DNA from: Pseudomonas viridiflava | Lineage (GTDB): Bacteria > Pseudomonadota > Gammaproteobacteria > Pseudomonadales > Pseudomonadaceae | Direction: 5' to 3' | Length of the DNA: 64,000 bases | NCBI RefSeq assembly: GCF_900590755.1 | Contig: NZ_UUOC01000008.1 | Span: forward strand, 62,001-126,000 | Shown here: positions 44,288 through 53,390 of the stretch, one piece after another | Layout: the number at the start of each line of letters is the position of its first letter | Position numbering within the stretch: position 1 is the first letter of the stretch | The notes under the pieces: generated by a model | Told to the model about the DNA's origin: nothing | The model's database searches: none | The model's input: the letters and a program-made list of their open reading frames with translations, nothing else | Position numbers and translations under genes: made by a program

Positions 44288-46768
44288 ATGAAGGTTTTCT
44301 ACTGGACCCTACGCGCCCTGCTCAGCCATTGGCGACGACATCCGGTGCAGTTTTTCAGCGTATTGACCGGGCTGTGGCTGGCGACCGGGTTGTTGACTGG
44401 CGTGCAAGCGCTCAACAGTCAGGCGCGGCAGAGTTACGCCCAGGCCAGCCAGTTGATCGGCGGCGAACCCCAAAGCAGCCTTGCGACGGCCAATGGCGCG
44501 GCGTTTTCCCAGAGTCTGTTCGTCAGCCTGCGTCGTGAGGGCTGGCCGGTGTCGCCGGTGGTGCAAGGGCGCATCATTCTGCAGGGGCTGGAGGACCGCC
44601 GGGTGCAGCTGATGGGCATTGAACCGGTCTCGTTACCCAGCGGCTCGGCGGTGGCCGGACAAACCCTGGACACTCAACAGATCGTCGACTTCATGACCTC
44701 GCCGGGACAAACCTGGATCGCCACGCAGACCTTGCAGGCGCTAGGGCTCCACGAGGGCCAACAGCCGAAAACAGCGGACGGGCAAACCTTGCCGCCTTTG
44801 CGCAGCCGGGTCGACATGGCCCCCGGCGTACTGCTCACCGATATCGGCTTTGCCCAGCCCTTGCTGAACATGCCCGATCAGGTGTCGCGTCTGTTGCTGC
44901 CCAAGGACTTCGCCGCCAGCAACCCGGTCTTGCCGAGCGCGTTGAACGGCCAGTTGCAGCTCAAGAACAATGGCGAAGAGAACAATCTGGCGCGCCTGAC
45001 GGAAAGCTTTCACTTGAACCTGGATGCACTGGGCGTGCTGGCCTTCGTGGTCGGGCTGTTTATCGTGCATGCCGCCATCGGCCTGGCTCTGGAACAACGT
45101 CGCGGGCTGCTGCGTAACCTGCGCGCGTGTGGGGTCAGCGCCAGAATGCTGATTACCTCGTTGGCCGTGGAGCTTGGCGTCCTTGCCCTGCTCGGCGGTG
45201 TGCTTGGGGTTGCCAGTGGGTATCTGCTGGCCAGTCTGCTGTTGCCGGATGTGGCCGCCAGTTTGCGCGGGCTGTATGGCGCAGAAGTCGCCGGGCAACT
45301 GAACCTGAGCCCGATCTGGTGGCTGGGCGGTCTCGGACTGAGCATCCTCGGTGCGCTACTGGCGGGGGCCGATAGTCTGCTGCGAGCCGCGCGCTTGCCG
45401 TTGCTGGCACTGGCCAATGCTCAGGCCTGGCATCAGGCCCACAGTCGCTGGCTGCGCCGTCAAGCCTGGGTCGCGGCAATCGCCGCCGTGATTGCCCTGG
45501 CGGCGCTGCTGTTCGGAGACAGTCTGGCCAGCGGCTTTGTGCTGATGTCCGGCTTGTTGCTGTCTGCCGCGCTGGGCCTGCCGGTGTTGCTTAACGGATT
45601 GCTCAATGCACTGCTCGGGCGCAGCCGCTCGGTCCTCGGTCAGTGGTTTCTGGCGGATTGCCGTCAACAGTTGCCCGCCTTGAGCCTGGCGCTGATGGCC
45701 TTGCTGCTGGCGCTGGCGGCCAATATCGGCGCGGGCAGCATGACCTCCGGCTTTCGCCAGACCTTCGGCAACTGGCTGGAGCAACGATTGACCGCCGAGC
45801 TTTACGTCACCCCGCAAAGCGCGACCCAGGCACCCGAACTGCAAGACTGGCTGATGCATCAACCCACTATCAGCGCCGTGCTGCCAAACCGGCAAGTGGC
45901 GATCCAGTTGCAAGGCTGGCCAGCGGACCTGTTCGGCGTGGTGGATCACGTGACCTATCGCGAACACTGGCCTTTGCTGGAGGCGGCCAGCGGGGATCCC
46001 TGGGATCAATTGGCCAAAGGCGACAGCGTGATGCTCAGCGAGCAACTGGCCCGTCGCCTGAAACTGAAAGTGGGCGACAGCCTGCCGATCCCCGCACCCG
46101 ATGCGCAGTGGACACCCCGGATCGTCGGCATCTACGCCGATTACGGCAATCCCAAAGGCCATCTCTTGGTCAACGCCGACCGTTTACTCAGGCACTGGCC
46201 ACAAGTGACGGCCAACCGCTTCAACCTGCGCATCGACCCGGCTGCCGTGCCTGCATTGGTCAATCAACTGCAAGATCGCTTCGCTCTGGATGACAACCAC
46301 ATCATCGACCAGACCCAACTCAAAAGCTGGTCCACTCAGGTGTTCGAACGTACCTTCGCGGCCACCGCAGCGCTGAACAGCCTGACCCTGGCGGTGGCGG
46401 GCATTGCGCTGTTCATCAGCCTGCTGACCCAGAGCCAAAGCCGCCTGGGGCAACTGGCCCCACTGTGGGCGCTGGGCGTCACCCGCAAGCAATTGATGCT
46501 GCTTAACCTCGGCCAAACCTGGCTGCTGGCGGTATTGACCCTGATCCTGGCCCTGCCGTTGGGGCTGCTGCTGGCCTGGTGTCTGGATGCGGTGATCAAC
46601 GTGCAGGCCTTTGGCTGGCGTCTGCCGCTGCATATCTTCCCGGTGCAACTGCTGCAACTGGCGGGGTTGGCATTGTTTGCCACCCTGCTCGCTTCGGCCT
46701 GGCCACTGCTGAAGCTTTTCCGCACCCGCCCCGCCGATTTGCTGAGGAGCTTCGCCAGTGAAGATTAA
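44288..46768 (+). CDS. FtsX-like ABC permease
   Basis: An 826-residue inner-membrane protein. It has an N-terminal helix (about residues 16-38), a large periplasmic domain, several helices between about 240 and 480, a second periplasmic domain and three closing helices (about 690-815). Two FtsX domains in one chain suggest that it replaces the two separate AttF/AttG permeases. It overlaps the following lipoprotein gene by 11 bases. Its likely job is to extract or deliver an envelope lipid or lipoprotein; this is inferred from family. Confidence 0.9.
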   Translation: MKVFYWTLRALLSHWRRHPVQFFSVLTGLWLATGLLTGVQALNSQARQSYAQASQLIGGEPQSSLATANGAAFSQSLFVSLRREGWPVSPVVQGRIILQGLEDRRVQLMGIEPVSLPSGSAVAGQTLDTQQIVDFMTSPGQTWIATQTLQALGLHEGQQPKTADGQTLPPLRSRVDMAPGVLLTDIGFAQPLLNMPDQVSRLLLPKDFAASNPVLPSALNGQLQLKNNGEENNLARLTESFHLNLDALGVLAFVVGLFIVHAAIGLALEQRRGLLRNLRACGVSARMLITSLAVELGVLALLGGVLGVASGYLLASLLLPDVAASLRGLYGAEVAGQLNLSPIWWLGGLGLSILGALLAGADSLLRAARLPLLALANAQAWHQAHSRWLRRQAWVAAIAAVIALAALLFGDSLASGFVLMSGLLLSAALGLPVLLNGLLNALLGRSRSVLGQWFLADCRQQLPALSLALMALLLALAANIGAGSMTSGFRQTFGNWLEQRLTAELYVTPQSATQAPELQDWLMHQPTISAVLPNRQVAIQLQGWPADLFGVVDHVTYREHWPLLEAASGDPWDQLAKGDSVMLSEQLARRLKLKVGDSLPIPAPDAQWTPRIVGIYADYGNPKGHLLVNADRLLRHWPQVTANRFNLRIDPAAVPALVNQLQDRFALDDNHIIDQTQLKSWSTQVFERTFAATAALNSLTLAVAGIALFISLLTQSQSRLGQLAPLWALGVTRKQLMLLNLGQTWLLAVLTLILALPLGLLLAWCLDAVINVQAFGWRLPLHIFPVQLLQLAGLALFATLLASAWPLLKLFRTRPADLLRSFASED

Positions 46769-47831
46769 TGGGCTGATGTTTGCGCTCGCTCTGGCGTTAA
46801 CCGGCTGTGATCAGCAGGCCCCACCGGAGCAGGGTTTCGCTGGCCTGGGCAATCAGGCTGAACAGTTCACGCCAGTCACTCCAGGCCGCGAGTTCGCCTT
46901 CCCGGCTGATCACGCCCCGCATCCGGGGTTTCGCATTGAATGGTGGTACATCACCGCCAATCTCAAGGATGAAAAGGGTCAGGATTTCGGCGTGCAGTGG
47001 ACGCTGTTTCGCAATGCTTTGCGCGCAGGAGCGCAAGGCTCGGGCTGGAATGACGGGACGATCTGGATGGGTCATGCCGCTGTCACTTCGGCTAGCCAGC
47101 ATTACGCCGCAGAACGCTATGCCCGGGGCGGCGTTGAGCAGGCGGGCGTGAAACTTGCGCCGTTTTCTGCATGGATCGATGACTGGTCCATGAGCAGCGA
47201 TACACACGCAACAGATCCGCTGGCGAGTCTGCAATTACAGGCCAAGGGTGCTCAGTTCGGTTATCAATTGCAGCTGACTTCCACCAAGCCATTGGTGCTG
47301 CAAGGTCAGCAAGGTTTCAGTCAGAAATCCGAGCAAGGCCAGGCATCGTATTACTACAGCCAGCCTTACTTTCAGGCCAATGGCGAGTTGACCATCGATG
47401 GCAAACGCTATCAAGTGAGTGGCCCGGCATGGCTGGACCGGGAATGGAGCAGCCAGCCACTGACCGCCAACCAGACCGGCTGGGACTGGTTTTCGGTGCA
47501 TCTGGATGGCGGCGATGAACTGATGTTGTATCGCATGCGCCAGAAACAGGGCGAGCCTTACCTGACGGGCACCTGGATCAGCGCCAACGGCGACACCCAG
47601 CAATTGCACGCCAAAGACATCAGCCTTGAGCCGTTGGCAAACACTGAAGTCGCAGGCCACAAAATGCCGACCCGCTGGTCCGTGAAAATCCCCGGCAAAG
47701 GTCTGGACATCAACACCGAAGCTTTGAATCCCAAGGCCTGGATGGGTCTGCAGATTCCCTACTGGGAAGGGCCGATCACCTTGAGTGGCAGTCATAAAGG
47801 TGTGGGGTATCTGGAGATGACGGGGTATTGA
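46758..47831 (+). CDS. AttH/CrtC-like lipoprotein (lipocalin-like hydrolase family)
   Basis: A 357-residue lipoprotein. GTG start, hydrophobic signal (FALALALTGCDQQ) with lipobox LTGC and Cys17 as lipidation site. The mature part has the CrtC/AttH features FPADHAPHPGFRIEWWYITANL, FGVQWTLFRNAL, and later GPAWLDREWSSQPL and GWDWFSVHLDGGDELMLYRM. CrtC proteins are carotenoid hydratases, but this subgroup goes with FtsX-type ABC transporters and is probably not a carotenoid enzyme; no other carotenoid gene is present. It overlaps the permease gene by 11 bases. Confidence 0.88.
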   Translation: MKINGLMFALALALTGCDQQAPPEQGFAGLGNQAEQFTPVTPGREFAFPADHAPHPGFRIEWWYITANLKDEKGQDFGVQWTLFRNALRAGAQGSGWNDGTIWMGHAAVTSASQHYAAERYARGGVEQAGVKLAPFSAWIDDWSMSSDTHATDPLASLQLQAKGAQFGYQLQLTSTKPLVLQGQQGFSQKSEQGQASYYYSQPYFQANGELTIDGKRYQVSGPAWLDREWSSQPLTANQTGWDWFSVHLDGGDELMLYRMRQKQGEPYLTGTWISANGDTQQLHAKDISLEPLANTEVAGHKMPTRWSVKIPGKGLDINTEALNPKAWMGLQIPYWEGPITLSGSHKGVGYLEMTGY

Positions 47832-47845
47832 GCGCTTCCTGAACC

Positions 47846-47934
47846 TGTAGGAGCGCGCTTGCCCGCGATGCAATCGACTAAGGTCTGTCTGACACACCGC
47901 GTCATCGTTCATCGCGGGCAAGCGCGCTCCTACG
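47846..47934. repeat. REP doublet (TGTAGGAGCGCGCTTGCCCG family)
   Basis: Inverted arms TGTAGGAGCGCGCTTGCCCG plus CGATG around about 40 bases. Confidence 0.9.
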
Positions 47935-47946
47935 GATCATTGAACC

Positions 47947-48020
47947 TGTAGGAGCTGCCGGAGGCTGCGAAACCGTTATAACTGACCCACCACGATTCGC
48001 AGCCTTCGGCAGCTCCTACA
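47947..48020. repeat. REP doublet (TGTAGGAGCTGCCGGAGGCT variant)
   Basis: Inverted arms of the TGTAGGAGCTGCCG family, one arm with GGAGGCT in place of GAAGGCT. It lies 12 bases from a doublet of a different family. Confidence 0.88.
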
Positions 48021-48150
48021 GGTCCACTGGTGCCCTGCACAGCCCTGCTTATAACCGATCGATCTAAAACTCCCCCGTTTCCCATGGGTCAGTTTCTGGG
48101 TGGCTGCATTTCTCAGTCACCTCTCCCCAACGGAAAACCGGTAAGGACTT

Positions 48151-49923
48151 ATGTGCGGATTAGCAGGTGAACTACGTTTCGACCATCAACCAGCGGATCT
48201 AGCCGCTGTTGAACGCATTACCCATGAGCTGGCGCCTCGCGGCCCGGATGCGTGGGGGTTTCATAGCCAGGGGCCGATTGCCCTTGGTCATCGTCGCCTG
48301 AAAATCATGGACCTGTCGGACGGATCGGCGCAGCCGATGATCGACAGCCACTTGGGCCTGTCCATGGCTTTCAACGGCGCGATCTACAACTTCCCGGAAC
48401 TGCGGACCGAGCTGGAAGGCTTGGGTTATCAGTTCCATTCCGGTGGCGACACCGAAGTGCTGCTCAAGGGTTATCACGCCTGGGGCGCAGACATGCTGCC
48501 CAAGCTCAACGGCATGTTCGCCTTCTCCATCTGGGAACGTGACACCCAACAGCTGTTCATCGCTCGCGACCGCCTGGGCGTGAAGCCGTTATACCTGTCG
48601 CGTACCGACAAGCGCCTGCGTTTCGCCTCGACCCTGCCTGCGCTGCTCAAAGGCGGCGACATCAGTGGCATGCTCGACCCGGTAGCGCTCAATCATTACC
48701 TGAACTTCCACGCCGTTGTCCCAGCGCCCCGCACCTTGCTGGCCGGTGTTGAAAAACTGCCGCCTGCCAGCTGGATGCGCATCGACGCCCACGGCAAGGT
48801 TGAGCAGAAAGTCTGGTGGCGTCTGCCTTACGGCCCGAATGCCGATGAAGCCAATCTGACTCTGGAAGACTGGCGCGACCGCGTGCTGGACAGCACCCGC
48901 GAAGCCGTAGCCATTCGTCAGCGCGCAGCCGTGGATGTCGGCGTGCTGCTTTCCGGCGGCGTGGATTCGAGCATGCTGGTGGGCCTGCTGCGTGAAGTCG
49001 GCGTGGAAAACCTCTCTACATTTTCCATCGGCTTCCAGGATGCAGGCGGCGAGCGTGGCGACGAGTTCCAGTATTCGGACCTGATCGCCAAGCATTACGG
49101 CACCAATCATCACCAATTGCGTATTCAGGAACACGAGATCATCGAGCAACTGCCTGCGGCGTTCCGCGCCATGAGCGAGCCGATGGTCAGCCACGATTGC
49201 ATCGCGTTCTATCTGTTGTCCCGTGAAGTGGCCAAGCACTGCAAAGTCGTGCAGAGCGGCCAGGGTGCCGACGAGCTGTTCGCCGGGTATCACTGGTATC
49301 CGCAAGTGGACGGTGCGGCCGATCCGGTTGCCGCCTATCGCGATGCTTTCGTCGACCGCAGCTACGAAGAATACGCCGCCACCGTGCAGCCCAAGTGGCT
49401 GACCGCCAACGACGCGGCTGGCGATTTTGTACGTGAGCATTTCGCCCAGCCGGGTGCCGATGCAGCGGTGGACAAGGCACTACGTCTGGACAGCACCATC
49501 ATGCTGGTGGACGACCCGGTCAAGCGCGTGGACAACATGACCATGGCCTGGGGTCTGGAAGCGCGTACGCCGTTTCTCGATTACCGCCTGGTGGAACTGT
49601 CGGCGCGCATCCCCGGCAAATTCAAGCTGCCGGACGGCGGTAAGCAGGTGCTGAAAGAAGCCGCGCGCCTGGTCATCCCGTCGGAAGTGATCGACCGCAA
49701 GAAAGGCTACTTCCCGGTGCCGGGCCTCAAGCACCTTGAGGGCAACACCCTGGGCTGGGTACGTGACCTGCTGGTTGATCCGAGCCAGGATCGCGGTCTG
49801 TTCAACCCGGCCATGATCGACAAACTATTGACCAATCCGGAAGGTCAATTGACGCCGTTGCGCGGCTCGAAATTGTGGCAGTTGGCAGCGCTGAACCTGT
49901 GGCTCAGCGAACAAGGACTCTGA
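48151..49923 (+). CDS. asnO: N-acetylglutaminylglutamine amidotransferase
   Basis: A 590-residue asparagine synthetase-type enzyme. The N-terminal class II glutaminase starts with nucleophile Cys2 (MCGLAGELRF) and has RGPDAWG and GHRRLKIMDLS. The C-terminal synthetase domain has the pyrophosphate-binding loop LLSGGVDSSML at about residues 265-275. It amidates N-acetylglutaminylglutamine to the osmoprotectant NAGGN. Identification rests on the next two genes, which form the NAGGN operon found in Pseudomonas; by itself it could be read as AsnB. Confidence 0.92.
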   Translation: MCGLAGELRFDHQPADLAAVERITHELAPRGPDAWGFHSQGPIALGHRRLKIMDLSDGSAQPMIDSHLGLSMAFNGAIYNFPELRTELEGLGYQFHSGGDTEVLLKGYHAWGADMLPKLNGMFAFSIWERDTQQLFIARDRLGVKPLYLSRTDKRLRFASTLPALLKGGDISGMLDPVALNHYLNFHAVVPAPRTLLAGVEKLPPASWMRIDAHGKVEQKVWWRLPYGPNADEANLTLEDWRDRVLDSTREAVAIRQRAAVDVGVLLSGGVDSSMLVGLLREVGVENLSTFSIGFQDAGGERGDEFQYSDLIAKHYGTNHHQLRIQEHEIIEQLPAAFRAMSEPMVSHDCIAFYLLSREVAKHCKVVQSGQGADELFAGYHWYPQVDGAADPVAAYRDAFVDRSYEEYAATVQPKWLTANDAAGDFVREHFAQPGADAAVDKALRLDSTIMLVDDPVKRVDNMTMAWGLEARTPFLDYRLVELSARIPGKFKLPDGGKQVLKEAARLVIPSEVIDRKKGYFPVPGLKHLEGNTLGWVRDLLVDPSQDRGLFNPAMIDKLLTNPEGQLTPLRGSKLWQLAALNLWLSEQGL

Positions 49924-49926
49924 TTG

Positions 49927-51675
49927 ATGAAACAGAATTCGACGGCTTACAGCCAACGCTTGCTGCGTGGCCAGTCGCCCTCTTACGAACGGCTGCAGGC
50001 GCGCTTCGCCGAAGATGGCAGTGTCACCGATGCCCAGCCACTGGCGCTGCATTGTGGCTGGGGTCGGCTGCTGATCGGCCACACCTACCCTGATCCGGCG
50101 GCCTTGGCCAACGAGCTGCTCAATGAAAAGCCCGGCGAACGGGACATCGCGCTGTACGTAGCTGCGCCACAACAGGTGCTGGCGCAGTCGCCACAGCAGT
50201 TGTTTCTGGACCCGTCGGACACCTTGCGCCTGTGGTTCAGCGATTACCGCCCCGCTCAGCGGGTGTTTCGCGGCTTTCGTATCCGTCGGGCGCAGAGCAG
50301 CGGGGATTGGCAGGCCATCAATAATCTGTACATCGCTCGCGGCATGCTGCCTATCGACCCTGCCCTGCTGACGCCACGCCATCAAGGAGGTCCGGTTTAC
50401 TGGATCGCTGAAGATGAAAGCAGCAACGCAGTGATCGGCAGCGTGATGGGTCTTAATCATCACAAAGCGTTCAACGACCCGGAAAACGGCAGCAGCCTGT
50501 GGTGCCTGGCGGTAGACCCGCAATGCACCCGTCCTGGTGTGGGTGAAGTGCTGGTGCGGCATTTGATCGAGCATTTCATGAGCCGTGGCTTGAGCTATCT
50601 GGACCTGTCGGTGCTGCATGACAACCAGCAAGCCAAAGCGCTGTACGCCAAGCTCGGTTTTCGCAATCTGCCGACCTTTGCCATCAAGCGCAAAAACGGC
50701 ATCAACGAAGTGCTGTTCCTCGGACCCGGCCCTCAGGCGGATTTCAATCCGTATGCGCGGATCATCGTCGAAGAGGCCCACCGTCGCGGCATCGAAGTTC
50801 AAGTGGATGATGCTGGAGCGGGCCTGTTCACCCTTGCCTATGGCGGTCGGCGGATACGTTGCCGGGAATCCCTCAGCGACCTGACCAGCGCCGTCAGCAT
50901 GACTTTGTGCCAGGACAAGAGCCTGACACACAAAGCACTGAAAGCCGCAGGTTTGAGGCTGCCAGCCCAGCAACGGGTGGGCGACGACGAGGCTGATCTG
51001 ACGTTTCTCGAGGAGCATAAACAGATCGTCGTCAAACCGCTGGACGGCGAACAGGGCCAGGGCGTAGCAGTCAACCTGCGCACCCCGGAAGAAATGCACG
51101 GTGCTATCGAGCGCGCTAAACAGTTCGACACCCGAGTGATTCTGGAAAGCTTTCACCAAGGTCTGGACCTGCGCATCGTGGTAATCGGCTTTGAAGTGGT
51201 CGCTGCTGCCATTCGACGCCCTGCCGAAGTGGTGGGCGATGGTCGACATACCGTCGGCCAGTTGATCGAAGCCCAGAGCCGCCGTCGCGCCGCTGCCACC
51301 AGCGGCGAAAGCAAGATCCCGATGGATGAAGAAACCGAACGCACCGTTCGCGATGCGGGTTACGACTACGACAGCGTGCTGCCGATGGATGAACGTCTGG
51401 CCGTGCGCCGCACCGCGAATCTGCATACCGGCGGTTGTCTGGAGGACGTCACCGCCATCCTGCACCCCGTGCTCAGCGACGCCGCTGTCCGCGCCGCTCG
51501 GGCGCTGGACATTCCGGTGGTCGGTCTGGACCTCATGGTGCCCGCCGCCGATCAACCGGAATACGTATTCATCGAAGCCAACGAACGGGTTGGCCTGGCC
51601 AACCACGAACCGCAACCGACGGCAGAGAAATTCGTCGACCTGCTGTTTCCCCATAGTTTGCCTGCGCACAGCTAA
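49927..51675 (+). CDS. ngs: N-acetylglutaminylglutamine synthetase (GNAT plus ATP-grasp)
   Basis: A 582-residue fusion. A GNAT acetyltransferase domain at about residues 115-265 (VDPQCTRPGVGEVLVRHLIE) supplies the N-acetyl step, and an ATP-grasp ligase at about 300-580 (KQIVVKPLDGEQGQGVAVNL, HTGGCLEDVT, GLDLMVPA) joins two glutamines. Together it makes the dipeptide precursor of NAGGN under osmotic stress. It starts three bases after the amidotransferase stop, with AAGGA 12 bases before ATG. Confidence 0.92.
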   Translation: MKQNSTAYSQRLLRGQSPSYERLQARFAEDGSVTDAQPLALHCGWGRLLIGHTYPDPAALANELLNEKPGERDIALYVAAPQQVLAQSPQQLFLDPSDTLRLWFSDYRPAQRVFRGFRIRRAQSSGDWQAINNLYIARGMLPIDPALLTPRHQGGPVYWIAEDESSNAVIGSVMGLNHHKAFNDPENGSSLWCLAVDPQCTRPGVGEVLVRHLIEHFMSRGLSYLDLSVLHDNQQAKALYAKLGFRNLPTFAIKRKNGINEVLFLGPGPQADFNPYARIIVEEAHRRGIEVQVDDAGAGLFTLAYGGRRIRCRESLSDLTSAVSMTLCQDKSLTHKALKAAGLRLPAQQRVGDDEADLTFLEEHKQIVVKPLDGEQGQGVAVNLRTPEEMHGAIERAKQFDTRVILESFHQGLDLRIVVIGFEVVAAAIRRPAEVVGDGRHTVGQLIEAQSRRRAAATSGESKIPMDEETERTVRDAGYDYDSVLPMDERLAVRRTANLHTGGCLEDVTAILHPVLSDAAVRAARALDIPVVGLDLMVPAADQPEYVFIEANERVGLANHEPQPTAEKFVDLLFPHSLPAHS

Positions 51676-51682
51676 GAGCAGA

Positions 51683-51757
51683 TTCAAGCCTCAAGCTGCA
51701 AGCCTCAAGTGGACCCGGTCCAGCTTGTAGCTTGCCGCTTAGAGCTTGCCGCTGCTC
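51683..51757. repeat. CAAGCTTGNAGCTTG-like intergenic repeat
   Basis: Between ngs and the M42 peptidase gene, short units such as CAAGCTGCAAGCCTCAAG are followed by their near reverse complements CAGCTTGTAGCTTGCC and TTAGAGCTTGCC. They can pair into an imperfect stem inside the operon mRNA. Confidence 0.75.
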
Positions 51758-51770
51758 CAAAGGAGCTCAC

Positions 51771-52973
51771 ATGACCACTGCAAAAAATATCCCCGAGCCG
51801 GATCTGAACTACCTGCAGAAAGTCCTGTTGGAAATGCTCGCGATCCCAAGCCCGACAGGCTTCACCGACACCATCGTGCGTTATGTCGCCGAGCGTCTTG
51901 AAGAATTGGGCATCCCGTTTGAACTGACCCGGCGCGGCACCATTCGCGCCACCTTGAAAGGCAAGCAAAGCAGCCCCGATCGCGCGGTTTCTGCGCACCT
52001 GGACACCATCGGTGCCGCCGTGCGGGAAGTGAAGGACAACGGCCGCTTGTCACTGGCGCCTATCGGCTGCTGGTCGAGCCGCTTTGCCGAAGGCAGCCGG
52101 GTCAGCGTGTTCACCGACTCTGGAGTTATCCGTGGCAGCGTGCTGCCGCTGATGGCTTCCGGGCATGCGTTCAACACCGCCGTCGATGAAATGCCCATCA
52201 GCTGGGATCACGTCGAACTTCGTCTGGACGCCTACGCCACTACCAAGGCTGATTGCGAGTCGCTGGGGATCGGCATTGGCGATTTCGTCGCCTTCGATCC
52301 GCTGCCGGAATTCACCGAAAGCGGGCATATCAGCGCCCGCCATCTGGACGACAAGGCCGGTGTTGCCGCGTTGCTGGCTGCGCTTAAAGCCATTGTCGAC
52401 AGTGGTGCCGAACCGCAGATCGATTGCCATCCGCTGTTCACCATTACCGAAGAAACCGGCACCGGTGCGGCAGGCGTGTTGCCTTGGGACGTGAGTGAAT
52501 TTGTCGGCATCGACATCGCGCCGGTCGCCCCCGGCCAGCATTCCAGCGAGCATGCGGTCAGTGTGGCGATGCAGGATTCCGGGGGCCCATACGACTATCA
52601 CTTGTCGCGCCATCTGCTGCGTCTGGGCAGCGAAAATGAATTGCCGGTTCGCCGGGACATGTTCCGCTATTACTTCAGCGATGCCCATTCGGCGGTCACC
52701 GCTGGCCATGATATCCGCACCGCCCTGCTGGCATTCGGTTGCGACGCGACCCACGGTTACGAGCGCACCCACATCGACAGCCTCGCCGCACTGAGCCGCC
52801 TGCTGGGCGCCTACATGCTCAGCCCGCCGGTATTTGCCAGCGACGCTCAGCCGGGCAAAGTTTCACTCGAGACATTCAGCCATCAGATTGAACACGATGC
52901 GCAAATGGAGAGCGATACCCGAGTGCCGAGCGTCGATAGCCTGATTGGGCAGAATCGGGAAGAGGTGGAGTAG
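51771..52973 (+). CDS. M42 family peptidase of the NAGGN osmoprotectant system
   Basis: A 400-residue co-catalytic metallopeptidase of the M42 (glutamyl aminopeptidase) family. Metal ligand regions: VSAHLDTIGAAV at about residues 71-82, ARHLDDKAGVAAL near 195, TITEETGTGAAG near 225, and later GYERTHIDS. It follows asnO and ngs and is expected to degrade or trim the dipeptide or recycle NAGGN; its exact role is not established. AAAGGAG lies eight bases before ATG. Confidence 0.9.
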   Translation: MTTAKNIPEPDLNYLQKVLLEMLAIPSPTGFTDTIVRYVAERLEELGIPFELTRRGTIRATLKGKQSSPDRAVSAHLDTIGAAVREVKDNGRLSLAPIGCWSSRFAEGSRVSVFTDSGVIRGSVLPLMASGHAFNTAVDEMPISWDHVELRLDAYATTKADCESLGIGIGDFVAFDPLPEFTESGHISARHLDDKAGVAALLAALKAIVDSGAEPQIDCHPLFTITEETGTGAAGVLPWDVSEFVGIDIAPVAPGQHSSEHAVSVAMQDSGGPYDYHLSRHLLRLGSENELPVRRDMFRYYFSDAHSAVTAGHDIRTALLAFGCDATHGYERTHIDSLAALSRLLGAYMLSPPVFASDAQPGKVSLETFSHQIEHDAQMESDTRVPSVDSLIGQNREEVE

Positions 52974-52987
52974 CCAGGGCTCTCCCC

Positions 52988-53096
52988 TGTAGGAGTGAGC
53001 TTGCTCGCGATCGACTGCGAAGCAGTCGTGAAAATGATGGGTTAGCGATGGGTTGAAGGTCGTGCCGACCTTATCGCGAGCAAGCTCACTCCTACA
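52988..53096. repeat. REP doublet (TGTAGGAGTGAGCTTGCTCG family)
   Basis: Inverted arms TGTAGGAGTGAGCTTGCTCG plus CGAT. The centre is about 60 bases and has its own small inverted repeat, GACTGCGAAGCAGTC. Confidence 0.9.
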
Positions 53097-53158
53097 GGAA
53101 TTTGTGATTTTTCACGGCATCAGCACTATCATCGCCGGCATCTGATACGAGAACCCCC

Positions 53159-53386
53159 ATGCTGATCCCCTACGACCAACTCGAAGCCGACACCCTGACC
53201 CGCCTGATCGAAGACTTCGTGACCCGCGACGGCACTGACAACGGTGACGAAACACCGCTTGAGACCCGAGTCTTGCGGGTACGCCACGCATTGAGCAAAG
53301 GCCAGGCGGTGATTTTCTTCGACCTGGAAAGCCAGCAGTGCCAACTCATGCTCAAGCATGACGTGCCCAAAGAGTTTTTCGACTGA
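53159..53386 (+). CDS. yheU: YheU family protein
   Basis: A 75-residue protein with the YheU signature: MLIPYDQLEADTLTRLIEDFVTRDGTD, followed by RHALSKGQAVIFFDLESQQCQLM. It is small, acidic and conserved in gammaproteobacteria, with no known function. It is convergent with the csrA-like gene; four bases separate the two stop codons. Confidence 0.9.
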   Translation: MLIPYDQLEADTLTRLIEDFVTRDGTDNGDETPLETRVLRVRHALSKGQAVIFFDLESQQCQLMLKHDVPKEFFD

Positions 53387-53390
53387 TCAA

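Larger units (their letters stand above)
47832..48150. other. Gene-free gap holding two REP doublets
   Basis: After the two REP doublets (47846-47934 and 47947-48020) about 130 bases remain, which should hold the promoter of the osmotically controlled NAGGN operon. I could not identify a convincing promoter. Confidence 0.7.

Noticed and set aside
46758..47831. Carotenoid 1,2-hydratase function
   Set aside because: CrtC fold is present, but it is a lipoprotein in an ABC/FtsX operon, and no carotenoid genes are near.
48151..49923. Plain asparagine synthetase AsnB
   Set aside because: The adjacent GNAT/ATP-grasp synthetase and M42 peptidase genes identify the NAGGN operon.
49825..51687. 620-codon open frame opposite the NAG-glutamine synthetase gene
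   Set aside because: It lies antisense to a gene with clear GNAT and ATP-grasp motifs and has no family resemblance.
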